A stretch of DNA of 64,000 nt from CAZFVY01 sp964522665 (GTDB lineage Bacteria > Verrucomicrobiota > Verrucomicrobiia > Limisphaerales > CAZFVY01): positions 43,114 through 107,113 of the forward strand of contig CAZFVY010000008.1 in the NCBI GenBank assembly GCA_964522665.1, in the 5' to 3' direction. Position numbers and translations under genes: made by a program. This document shows, piece by piece, positions 1-8,145 of this stretch (positions within the stretch are counted from its first letter, which is position 1; each line of letters begins with the position of its first letter). The notes under the pieces are model-generated. The model did no database searches. It saw only the letters and a program-made list of their open reading frames with translations, and was not told where the DNA came from.

Positions 1-1410
1 GGCTTCGCCCGTCACTTTGCCCTCGGCGAGATCAGTCGGGTTCACGCGCAACGCCGGAATTGTCTCCCAGCCGCGATCGGTTCCATCGATGGCTGGCGCC
101 GTTGAGACGCGCGCGACCGTGGCGCGGGGAACCAGATGCACGCGCGCGACCGCCTGGCGAGCCGCGCCGGGAAGGGTCAATATTGCAGTAAGATCAACAT
201 CTTGGTGGGAGCCCGCCGGCGGCGTCACCTGAAATTGAAAGCTGACATTGGTTTGCCCCGCCGCGCGAACGGCCTGGCGCGGCGGAGCGACCACCCAGCC
301 CGCCGGCGCGGCCAGCGCGATCTCACCGCGCAAGGGCGTGGACTCGCGATTCGCCAACTCGAGGCGCAAAACATTCGCCTGCCCGGCGACCAGCGGCAGA
401 TCGGCCTGGAATTTGGCCGCGACGTGTTCGATCCGCTGCGCTTTGACCCAGCGCAGATACTCCGCGACCGCGGGACGTGGGACAAAGGTGAGTTCGAGTG
501 GGGGTGGATTGGACGGCGCCACAAATGCGATTGGGGTCGCAGCGGCATCAGGAATGGGCAACCCGCGCAAGAGATCGTCCTCCTCCAGGCCGGTAACCGG
601 CACGCAACTCTTGACCAACGTCAGCGTCTGCGGCCGCCGCAGCCACGGCGCGTTCGCAAAGTTGCCGAATCCCTGAGATCGATGATTCGAGCCGGCCAGC
701 GCCGCCACTTGGCCGGGCGTTCGCCCATCCGGCAGCGAACGATCCATCGCGATGCGGACGAGGACCCCGCCGCTGTCGCCCCCGTAATACAGCTTGCGCG
801 GTTGCCAGACGGTGAGTCCTTCTTTGGTCAGTTGCTCGGGAAAGCGCCGCGCGTCCGCGGCCGCGCTAAAGGCCTCGGTCGCCAACACAGCGGCAGCTTG
901 ATGATGCCCATGCTGACCAGGGCGCGGCGCGGGATTCATGGTCACGATCACCTCGGGGCGGAGCGTTCGCACCAAGCGGACCAATTTGCCGAGCGTTTCT
1001 TCCCGTCCCCAATTCTGAAACGTCGCCGCGAGACTCTCGGTGTAAGCCCAATCAAGGCGGTCCAGAAAGAAGCAATAACGGACCCCAATCGTGTTGAGCG
1101 CGTCGCGCAGTTCCGCTTCTCGCAGAACGCCCAGCGCCGCGCCCCACTGCGTCCCGACCATATTGCCGCCCCCTTCCCCGCGCGTGCAATAAACGTTTGC
1201 CACGACCCCGCCTTTGCCGCGCGCGTACCAGGCCAGCGCGCCCGCGACGCCGGTCTCGTCGTCGGGATGCGCGAAGACCGCCATAATGTCGGTCTTCAAC
1301 AAGGCGGCGCCCTGCTTGGGGAGAGCCGCGGGTTCGGCGGCCACGAGCGGCGCCGAGGCTAAGGCCAAGACAAGGGCGAGCCATTGATGAGGGAACGGAT
1401 TTAGATTCAC
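1..1410 (-). CDS. PIG-L (LmbE-type) deacetylase, C-terminus outside window
   Basis: Read on the minus strand from a GTG at 1410, this gives 470 open codons running off the left edge, so the C-terminus is missing. A short signal peptide ends near VAAEP. The PIG-L zinc motif AHPDDE follows at about residues 47-52, and a second zinc-ligand region, GQHGHHQAA, lies about 130 residues further on. Family members are zinc-dependent N-acetylglucosamine deacetylases. After about residue 260 the sequence changes to a beta-rich region resembling an alpha-galactosidase NEW3-like sandwich, common in secreted Verrucomicrobia and Planctomycetes proteins of this type. The exact substrate is unknown. The GTG start is chosen because it gives a plausible signal peptide; no strong ribosome binding site is visible. 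An open frame on the opposite strand is a high-GC shadow. Confidence 0.85.
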   Translation of the reverse strand, partial: MNLNPFPHQWLALVLALASAPLVAAEPAALPKQGAALLKTDIMAVFAHPDDETGVAGALAWYARGKGGVVANVYCTRGEGGGNMVGTQWGAALGVLREAELRDALNTIGVRYCFFLDRLDWAYTESLAATFQNWGREETLGKLVRLVRTLRPEVIVTMNPAPRPGQHGHHQAAAVLATEAFSAAADARRFPEQLTKEGLTVWQPRKLYYGGDSGGVLVRIAMDRSLPDGRTPGQVAALAGSNHRSQGFGNFANAPWLRRPQTLTLVKSCVPVTGLEEDDLLRGLPIPDAAATPIAFVAPSNPPPLELTFVPRPAVAEYLRWVKAQRIEHVAAKFQADLPLVAGQANVLRLELANRESTPLRGEIALAAPAGWVVAPPRQAVRAAGQTNVSFQFQVTPPAGSHQDVDLTAILTLPGAARQAVARVHLVPRATVARVSTAPAIDGTDRGWETIPALRVNPTDLAEGKVTGEA

Positions 1411-1489
1411 AAAAATAGATTTACCCGGAGCGATGTCGAAAGGCAGCCCCAAACGGAGATTTGGCAGGCGGCTAGACGCAACATAGCGT

Positions 1490-1665
1490 GGACGAAGATG
1501 GACGAAGATGGACGAGCTTAGGCGAATCGGCAAGCGCGGGGACGGAGCGCGGGTCTGCGACCCGCAGTGGCGGCTTCCCGCAGCCGGCGTCCTTCGAGCG
1601 AGATGCCCGTTCGGGGTTAGGCCGTGCTGCGGTTCACAGAACCGCGCGCCGGGAGGAGAGGGAAC
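1490..1665 (+). repeat. Dispersed two-hairpin repeat, single copy
   Basis: This non-coding stretch between the PIG-L gene and the pseudopilin contains two short perfect hairpins, each with a 7-bp stem and a 3-nt loop, at 1549-1565 and 1629-1645. Their starts are exactly 80 nt apart. The same pair, in opposite orientation and with the same 80-nt spacing, occurs three times at 63.3-63.9 kb. A small direct repeat of GACGAAGATG lies just before it (about 1491-1510). One hairpin stem differs from the distal copies by a T-A to C-G change on both arms, so pairing is kept. Small frames through the element (ending AAVHRTARR) are repeat translations and not genes. The rest of 1411-1730 shows no gene. 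Confidence 0.8.
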
Positions 1666-1730
1666 GCAGGGCGGAATGAGTCACCCATAGGTTCCGCCGG
1701 TTGCCTCCGGTTGCGGCCCTCAAAAATACG

Positions 1731-2588
1731 TCAATTCCGCTTGGTTGAGGTCCGCTCGGCGAGCCAAATCACGTCCGGGTTATTTGGTGAGGCGTAGTTC
1801 AACTGCAGATTGTTGTTATAATGAATGGGCGGTTTGGTGCGCGCGTCCAGCCAGCGGCGAATTTGGGCGTGGCCGTCGGCGAAGGAGATGCCCGCCGCGC
1901 CGTTGTGATAGGCGGCCGGAACGTCGATCACCCGCGCCGCGGCCGGATTTTCGACCATTTGATTCGCAAAACCGCCAGCGTTGATCCCGTCCGGATGTTC
2001 GTCCAGCAACACGAACAGCCCCGAGGGTCCGGGCGTGGTCATGTCGCTGGTCTTCAGGTAGGTCTGGTAGGTCTTTTGCTGGTCGTTGTAGTTTGGTGGC
2101 GCCAGCCAACCGCCCGGCCCACCGAAGGCCTGGCTCATGCTCATGCTGCGCACGCGGGGATAGACGTTCGCGCCAAATTTTACCGTGCTTCGATCCGCCG
2201 GGCACTTGTAAACCCCGGCGGCGTGCAAATAAGGGCCGAAGGCCGCGTATTTCGGGTCGATCAAATAAAGGATGTTCGTGTTATCGGGGCTCGAATAATC
2301 GAGCCAACCCCAGACCCAGGCATGCGGCTCGGTCCCCGTGTTGCCGGGCGCCGTCACGTAGCCGTTATTATCGTCGGCGTACATGATCCAGACCACCTGC
2401 AACTGCTTCAAATTGCTCATGCACTGAATCCCCTGCGCCTTTGTCTTGGCCTTGCCCAAGGCGGGCAACAGCATGCTCGCCAAAATCGCGATGATCGCGA
2501 TCACGACCAGCAGTTCGATCAGGGTAAACCCATCGCGGCGGAGGTAACGCCTCTTGCCGCCGTCAGAATTGGCGCGGTTCAGCATCAT
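1731..2588 (-). CDS. Pseudopilin-like protein with prepilin leader and H-X9-DG C-terminus
   Basis: A type II secretion/type IV pilin-like protein of about 285 residues. A basic leader (KRRYLRR) is followed by the prepilin peptidase site DG/FTLIELL and a hydrophobic helix (VVIAIIAILASMLLPAL). The body carries a CPAD motif and ends with a histidine spaced from FADGHA, the H-X9-DG signature of the large pseudopilin families of Planctomycetes and Verrucomicrobia. Such proteins are membrane-anchored; their individual roles are mostly unknown. The frame stays open to a GTG at 2672, which overlaps the stop of the upstream DUF1499 gene by 4 nt. That start would add a hydrophobic extension before the leader, so the ATG at 2588 (or 2585) is preferred. 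No clear ribosome binding site decides between them. Confidence 0.85.
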   Translation of the reverse strand: MMLNRANSDGGKRRYLRRDGFTLIELLVVIAIIAILASMLLPALGKAKTKAQGIQCMSNLKQLQVVWIMYADDNNGYVTAPGNTGTEPHAWVWGWLDYSSPDNTNILYLIDPKYAAFGPYLHAAGVYKCPADRSTVKFGANVYPRVRSMSMSQAFGGPGGWLAPPNYNDQQKTYQTYLKTSDMTTPGPSGLFVLLDEHPDGINAGGFANQMVENPAAARVIDVPAAYHNGAAGISFADGHAQIRRWLDARTKPPIHYNNNLQLNYASPNNPDVIWLAERTSTKRN

Positions 2589-2668
2589 AAAGGAGAGTGC
2601 GGTAATCATTACCGGAAGGGGCAAGTATTGGCCAGCAGAATCGACCGCAAAATCGGCTAACAAAAGGA

Positions 2669-3148
2669 TCACTTCTTAATCGCGTTGAACTGTTCCCGGA
2701 TCGCTTCAACTCGCCGCCGGTTGACGCCGTAGTCGGAAGTTCCCACGCGGGAGGCTGAGCGAACTTGAATGACGGCGCCCGTGGCGAAAAACTCGACGTC
2801 ATCGGCGAATCGAAAAAACGCGCTGCGGAATTCGGCGCGCAGGTAGCCATTCGTTTCGAGGACGAGCGTGGCCCGCGGTTGATGGCGCAGCACCTCTTTT
2901 AATGAGGCAAGCGCCGGCGCGGAGGGGCCGGTAAAATGGAGCGGTTCGATCAAGTGTCGGCGGTCCTCGCTCTCGCTCGAAACGCAGTTCGGCGAATCGG
3001 GACAGCCAGCGAGTCTTCCGCCTTGCAACCCCAAATCGGTCGGCGCGGACGAAAACCCGTTAAACGCGATCAAGCCAACGACGAGCAGCGCCGGAACGAT
3101 GACGGCCGCTCGCGCCATCCGACCAATAATTCCCATTCGCCCCGCCAT
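2669..3148 (-). CDS. DUF1499 domain protein
   Basis: A 159-residue protein with one N-terminal membrane segment or uncleaved signal (AAVIVPALLVVGLIAFNGF) followed by the DUF1499 core. The core begins CPDSPNCVSS and continues through a beta-rich region (YLRAEFRSAFFRFADDVEF) to RVGTSDYGVNRRRVEAIR, the usual end of the family. Length and motif order are normal. DUF1499 proteins are envelope-associated and of unknown function. The stop overlaps a possible GTG start of the downstream pseudopilin by 4 nt, so the two genes may be cotranslated, although the pseudopilin more likely starts later. The 231-nt stretch between this gene and the divergent PSD1 gene shows no gene and no convincing promoter. 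Confidence 0.85.
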   Translation of the reverse strand: MAGRMGIIGRMARAAVIVPALLVVGLIAFNGFSSAPTDLGLQGGRLAGCPDSPNCVSSESEDRRHLIEPLHFTGPSAPALASLKEVLRHQPRATLVLETNGYLRAEFRSAFFRFADDVEFFATGAVIQVRSASRVGTSDYGVNRRRVEAIREQFNAIKK

Positions 3149-3379
3149 AATTCGTATCGTTGACGATCTTCGACTCTCGCTCGGCGGTCAACGGTGAACG
3201 ACCAGCACCAACTTGAATAACTTGTGAATTACGGCCGCTTGAGGCACGGCGTTGGCCGAAGCAAGGTTCTAAGGTGGCCCGAAACCCGGTTGCCGCCGGT
3301 CAGCGACGGGGATAGTCTCGCCGGGAAATGATTCCGAAGAGAACCGCGTCGGGAAGCGTCGGATACTTAAGACCATGAT

Positions 3380-6300
3380 ATGATGCCGATGGATCGAATT
3401 GAAACCGACGCGCGGTCGGTGACGCCCGTGGCGCCGCCGTCGCTCGCGACGATTCTTCGCGCCGCTCGTCGCTCGCGCGCGCTGCCGACGATCGCGCTCT
3501 CGGTCATTTTCCTCGCGGCAGGGGCAGGCCGGCTTTCGGCGCAGGAAGGCAAGCCCGCGGCCACTAGCAAGATCGAGTTCGACCGCGACATCCGGCCGAT
3601 CCTCTCGGACAATTGCTACAAGTGCCACGGCCCGGACGAGAAGGCCCGGAAAGCCAAGCTCCGGCTCGATACGAAGGAGGGCGCGTTCCGCGTCAAGGAT
3701 GGCAAGACGGTGATCGTCGCCGGCAAGAGCGCGGAGAGCGAAATCGTCCGCCGCATCACCAGCCACGATCCGGACGAGTTGATGCCGCCCCCGGACTCGA
3801 ACCGCAAATTGACACTGAAGCAGATCGACCTCCTGCGGCGCTGGGTCGATCAAGGCGCGAAGTGGGCGACGCATTGGGCATTCAATCCGATCCAAGTCAC
3901 CGCTCCACCCAGCGTCAAAAACAAGAATTGGCCGGTCAACGCAATCGACCGGTTCGTCCTGGCCCGGCTCGAACGCGAGAAACTGGCGCCGTCGCCCGCG
4001 GCCGATCGGGAGCGGCTACTGCGCCGCGTCACGTTCGATCTCACCGGATTGCCGCCGACGCCCGGCGAGCGCGAAGCGTTCCTCGCGGATCATTCGCCCA
4101 ACGCCTACGAAGCCATCGTGGATCGCCTGCTGCGTTCACCGCGCTTCGGCGAGCGGATGGCGACGCGCTGGCTCGACCTTGCGCGTTACGCCGACACCTA
4201 CGGTTACCAGATGGACGCGCCGCGGCCGATGTGGCCGTATCGCGATTGGGTCATCAAGGCGTTCAACGAAAACCTGCCGTTCGACCAATTCGTGACCTGG
4301 CAACTGGCCGGCGACCTCCTGCCCAACGCGACGCGGGAGCAACGCCTCGCCACGGCGTTCAATCGGCTCCACTTGCAGAATGAAGAGGGCGGCGTGGTCG
4401 AGGAGGAGTTCCGGGTGGCTTACGTGGTGGATCGCGTCGATACGTTCGGCACGGCTTTTCTCGGTCTGACGTTTGAATGCACCCGTTGCCACGACCACAA
4501 GTTCGACCCGCTCACGATGCGCGATTTCTATTCGCTCTTCGCGATGTTTCAGAATATCGATGAGTCGGGGCAGAATCCCTACACGGGTTTCGTCGTCACG
4601 ACGCCCGCGCCGTCGTTGTTGCTCACGGACGACGCGACCGACGCCCGGCTGGCCGACCTCGCTCGGCAAATCGACGCCAAGGAGCGCCAAATCGGAGCCT
4701 TGCGCGAAGCGGCCCGGAGCGCGTTCAGCGAATGGGTCAAGACCAAGCCGGCGGCGCCTCCCCTGCCCCAGCCGATGGCGGCGTTCACATTCGACGGTCT
4801 TAAGGACGGCGTATTGACGAATCGCGTCGATGCCGCCAAACCCGGGCACGCCCACGAAAGTCCGACGCTCATCGCCGGCCACGCGGGACAAGCCGCCGAA
4901 TTTGATGGCGAAAGCGGGTTTACCTTTCCTGGTTTGGGACACTTCAATCGGACCGACGCCTTTTCGATGTCGCTCTGGCTGCGACCGCCGGCGGCGGCCG
5001 AGCGGCAGGTTGTTCTGCATCACACCAAGGCGCCGGTGGACGCGGGCAGCCGCGGCTACGAATTGCTGCTGGAGGACGGCCGGCCCGCGGTCGGCATCCA
5101 CCACCAGTGGCCGGGCAGTTCGCTCAAAGTGCGGGCGAAGAACGCGCTGCCGACCAACGCGTGGACCCAGGTGGCTTTCACTTACGACGGCTCCAGCCAC
5201 GCGGCGGGCGTGCGGATCTACCTCGACGGGCGGCCCGTGGAGACCGAGGTTATTCGCGACAAGCTTCGCAAGGACATCACCTACAACGGCGGCGAGCCGG
5301 ATCTGGAAATTGGTTTTCGTTTTCGCGACGCCGGTTTCAAGGGGGGCGCGGTGGACGACTTCCAGATCTTCAATCGCGCTCTCACCCCGATTGAGATGGC
5401 GCAAGTCGCCGGACGGAACGAGTTGCAACTGGCCTGGACGACGAAGCCCGACGCGCTGTCGCCGGAACAGAAGGAACGCTTGCTCGATTACTACGCCGCG
5501 GAAGTTTATCCACCGGGCCGCCAACACGCGGCGGAACTGGCCGGTCTGCGCGTCGAGCAGAATCGCGTCGTCGATCCTCTTCCGGAAATCATGGTCATGG
5601 AGGAATTGCCGCAACCCAAGCCCGCCTATCTCCTGAAGCGTGGGGCCTACGACGCGCACGGCGACCCGGTAACGGCGAACACGCCGGGAATCCTGCCGCC
5701 GTTGCCCGCGGCCGCCCCACGGAACCGGTTGGGCCTGGCCCAATGGTTGATTTCGGCCGACAACCCGATGTTGGCGCGGGTCACCGTCAACCGCGCCTGG
5801 CAGATGATGTTCGGCCGCGGGATCGTCGAGACCGCCGACAATTTCGGAGCGCAAGGCGCCTTGCCGACGCATCCCGAGTTGCTCGACTGGCTCGCGCGCG
5901 ATTTCACCACTTCGGGATGGAATTACAAGGCGCTGCTCAAGCGCATCGCGATGTCAGCCACCTACCGCCAATCATCGCAGGCCAGCCCGGAGGCGCTCGC
6001 GCGCGACCCGGCCAATCGGCTGCTGGCGCGCGGCCCGGCCCGCCGCTTGACCGCCGAAATGATTCGCGACCAAGCGCTGGCGGACAGCGGCTTGCTCGTG
6101 GAGAAACTTGGCGGTCCCAGCGTCAAGCCGTACCAACCGGCCGGGTTGTGGGAGATCGCCGCGAGCAATCCGCACTACGACCAAGGGCACGGCGACGAGC
6201 TGCATCGGCGCAGTCTCTATACGTTCTGGCGCCGGACGATTCCCCCGCCCGCGATGATCTCGTTCGACGCGCCGGAACGAAATGTCTGCAGCGTCAATCG

Positions 6301-6661
6301 CCAGAGCACGAGCACGCCGCTCCAGGCGTTGACGCTGCTGAATGATCCGCAGATCGTCGAGGCCGCGCGCCATCTGAGCGAACGGATGCTCGCGACGGGT
6401 GGCGCCAGTTTGGACGACCAGATCTCCTGGGCATTCCGGCTCGTCACCACGCGGCAGCCCAAGCCCGCGGAATTGGCCGTCCTCAAACGGCTTTTCGCCG
6501 AACAGCGCGAGCTTTTCGCCGCCGATCCGCAAGCCGCCGCCCGCCTGCTCGCGGTCGGCGAAAGCGCCAACGACCCCTCGCTGCCGCCCGCGGATTTGGC
6601 CGCCGGAACGGCGCTGGCGGAGGCGCTGCTGAACCACGACGACGCGATCATGGAGCGCTAG
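3380..6661 (+). CDS. PSD1 cytochrome c / DUF1549 / LamG / DUF1553 protein
   Basis: A 1093-residue exported protein. A signal segment ends near LSAQEG. A planctomycete-type cytochrome c domain follows with heme motif CYKCH at 79-83. DUF1549 spans about 170-390 and holds a second CxxCH (CTRCHDH, from residue 367). A concanavalin A/LamG-like beta-sandwich occupies about 466-680, and DUF1553 (PSD1) about 754-1060, with the typical NRAWQMMFGRGIV and RQSTSTPLQAL segments. PSD1 proteins occur beside DUF1501 genes in Planctomycetes and Verrucomicrobia, often in glycan or sulfatase loci; their biochemical role is not established. The LamG insert, absent from the second paralogue at 8146, suggests carbohydrate or surface binding. 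The DUF1501 partner starts 19 nt downstream. Confidence 0.93.
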   Translation: MMPMDRIETDARSVTPVAPPSLATILRAARRSRALPTIALSVIFLAAGAGRLSAQEGKPAATSKIEFDRDIRPILSDNCYKCHGPDEKARKAKLRLDTKEGAFRVKDGKTVIVAGKSAESEIVRRITSHDPDELMPPPDSNRKLTLKQIDLLRRWVDQGAKWATHWAFNPIQVTAPPSVKNKNWPVNAIDRFVLARLEREKLAPSPAADRERLLRRVTFDLTGLPPTPGEREAFLADHSPNAYEAIVDRLLRSPRFGERMATRWLDLARYADTYGYQMDAPRPMWPYRDWVIKAFNENLPFDQFVTWQLAGDLLPNATREQRLATAFNRLHLQNEEGGVVEEEFRVAYVVDRVDTFGTAFLGLTFECTRCHDHKFDPLTMRDFYSLFAMFQNIDESGQNPYTGFVVTTPAPSLLLTDDATDARLADLARQIDAKERQIGALREAARSAFSEWVKTKPAAPPLPQPMAAFTFDGLKDGVLTNRVDAAKPGHAHESPTLIAGHAGQAAEFDGESGFTFPGLGHFNRTDAFSMSLWLRPPAAAERQVVLHHTKAPVDAGSRGYELLLEDGRPAVGIHHQWPGSSLKVRAKNALPTNAWTQVAFTYDGSSHAAGVRIYLDGRPVETEVIRDKLRKDITYNGGEPDLEIGFRFRDAGFKGGAVDDFQIFNRALTPIEMAQVAGRNELQLAWTTKPDALSPEQKERLLDYYAAEVYPPGRQHAAELAGLRVEQNRVVDPLPEIMVMEELPQPKPAYLLKRGAYDAHGDPVTANTPGILPPLPAAAPRNRLGLAQWLISADNPMLARVTVNRAWQMMFGRGIVETADNFGAQGALPTHPELLDWLARDFTTSGWNYKALLKRIAMSATYRQSSQASPEALARDPANRLLARGPARRLTAEMIRDQALADSGLLVEKLGGPSVKPYQPAGLWEIAASNPHYDQGHGDELHRRSLYTFWRRTIPPPAMISFDAPERNVCSVNRQSTSTPLQALTLLNDPQIVEAARHLSERMLATGGASLDDQISWAFRLVTTRQPKPAELAVLKRLFAEQRELFAADPQAAARLLAVGESANDPSLPPADLAAGTALAEALLNHDDAIMER

Positions 6662-6680
6662 CCACTTTGAGAACGACCTT

Positions 6681-8132
6681 ATGAATTGCTCGCACATTAA
6701 TTTCGCGATGAATCGCCGCGACTTCTTCGGCCGGTTCGCGCTCGGCCTGGGCGGGGCCGCGCTCTCCTCGTTGTTCGATTCCGCGCTGCTGGCCGCGCCG
6801 CCCGCCACGCCGAATCCGTTTCGCGGGATTCTGACGGAGCCGCATTTTACCCCGAAGGCGAAACGGATCATTTACCTTTTCATGAGTGGCGGGCCGTCGC
6901 AACTCGACCTGTTCGATTACAAACCAGTCTTGAACGAACGCAACGGGCAGGACCTCCCCGCCAGCGTCCGCATGGGACAACGTCTGACGGGGATGTCCGC
7001 GAATCAAGCGACGCTGCCGATGGCCGGGTCGATCTTCAAGTTCGCCCAACACGGCGCCAGCCGGGCTTGGATCAGCGAACTGATGCCGTGGACGGCCAAA
7101 ATGGCGGACGACCTCTGCTTCGTGAAATCGATGCACACCGAGGCGATCAACCACGACCCGGCGATCACATTTTTTCAGACCGGCTCCCAATTCGCCGGAC
7201 GTCCGAGCATCGGCGCGTGGCTGAGCTACGGGCTGGGCAGCGCGAACGAAACGCTACCGACCTTCGTGGTCCTGATCTCGAAGGACCGCATTGATCAACC
7301 GCTCTACGCCCGGCTTTGGGGCAACGGATTTCTTCCGAGCATTCACCAGGGCGTGCAGTTCCGCAGCGGGAAGGACCCGGTGCTTTACCTGCAAAACCCG
7401 GACGGCGTTTCCGGCGCCAGCCGGCGCCAGATGCTCGACCGTCTGGCGGAGTTGAATCGTCTGCAATTCGAGGACTTGGGCGACCCCGAAATCAACGCCC
7501 GGGCCGCGCAATACGAGATGGCCTACCGGATGCAGACGAGCGTGCCGGACGTGATGAACGTCGCGGATGAACCGGCGAGCGTGTTGGAACTTTACGGGCC
7601 GGACGCGAAGAATCCGGGGACGTTTGCGGCAAACTGCCTCCTCGCGCGGCGTCTGGCCGAGCGCAACGTCCGTTTCATTCAGCTTTACCATCCCGGTTGG
7701 GACCATCACGGCAACTTGCCGAACGGGATCCGCCGCCAGGCCAAAGACGTCGATCAAGCGGCCTACGGGCTGGTCACCGATCTCAAGCAGCGCGGGTTGC
7801 TCGACGAGACGCTCGTAGTCTGGGGCGGCGAGTTTGGCCGGACGAATTATTCCCAAGGGAAACTGACGAAGGACGATTACGGTCGGGATCATCATCCCCG
7901 CTGTTTCACCGCCTGGCTTACTGGCGCCGGAATCAAGCGCGGCATCTCCTACGGCGCGACGGATGATTTCGGTTACAACGTCGCCGATAATCCGGTCCAC
8001 GTGCATGACCTTCAGGCGACCATTTTGCAGCAATTGGGGATCGATCACACGAAGTTGACCTTCCGATTTCAGGGACGCGATTTTCGGCTCACGGACGTGA
8101 GTGGAGAGGTAGTCAAACCGATTCTGGCATGA
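6681..8132 (+). CDS. DUF1501 protein, Tat-exported
   Basis: A 483-residue DUF1501 protein, a family distantly related to the alkaline phosphatase/sulfatase superfamily. The N-terminus has a twin-arginine signal (NRRDFFGRF) followed by a hydrophobic stretch ending near LLAAPP. Family landmarks are FMSGGPSQLDLFDYKP near residue 70, the HPGWDHHG histidine cluster, VWGGEFGRT and RDHHPRCF. An in-frame ATG at 6708, directly before the twin-arginine motif, is an equally good start. It follows the PSD1 gene with a 19-nt gap and precedes a second PSD1 gene by 13 nt, so 3380-12736 looks like one operon. The reaction catalysed is not known. Confidence 0.92.
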   Translation: MNCSHINFAMNRRDFFGRFALGLGGAALSSLFDSALLAAPPATPNPFRGILTEPHFTPKAKRIIYLFMSGGPSQLDLFDYKPVLNERNGQDLPASVRMGQRLTGMSANQATLPMAGSIFKFAQHGASRAWISELMPWTAKMADDLCFVKSMHTEAINHDPAITFFQTGSQFAGRPSIGAWLSYGLGSANETLPTFVVLISKDRIDQPLYARLWGNGFLPSIHQGVQFRSGKDPVLYLQNPDGVSGASRRQMLDRLAELNRLQFEDLGDPEINARAAQYEMAYRMQTSVPDVMNVADEPASVLELYGPDAKNPGTFAANCLLARRLAERNVRFIQLYHPGWDHHGNLPNGIRRQAKDVDQAAYGLVTDLKQRGLLDETLVVWGGEFGRTNYSQGKLTKDDYGRDHHPRCFTAWLTGAGIKRGISYGATDDFGYNVADNPVHVHDLQATILQQLGIDHTKLTFRFQGRDFRLTDVSGEVVKPILA

Positions 8133-8145
8133 TATAAACGGCGCG

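Noticed and set aside
136..1362. Plus-strand frame of 408 codons opposite the PIG-L gene
   Set aside because: It is Arg-rich with no recognisable motif; the opposite strand encodes a clear deacetylase with AHPDDE.
4136..5872. Long minus-strand frame (578 codons) inside the first PSD1 gene
   Set aside because: It is a codon-bias shadow of a high-GC gene, Arg/His/Gln-rich and without domains. The same applies to 9676-11241, 21256-22533 and 52917-54152.
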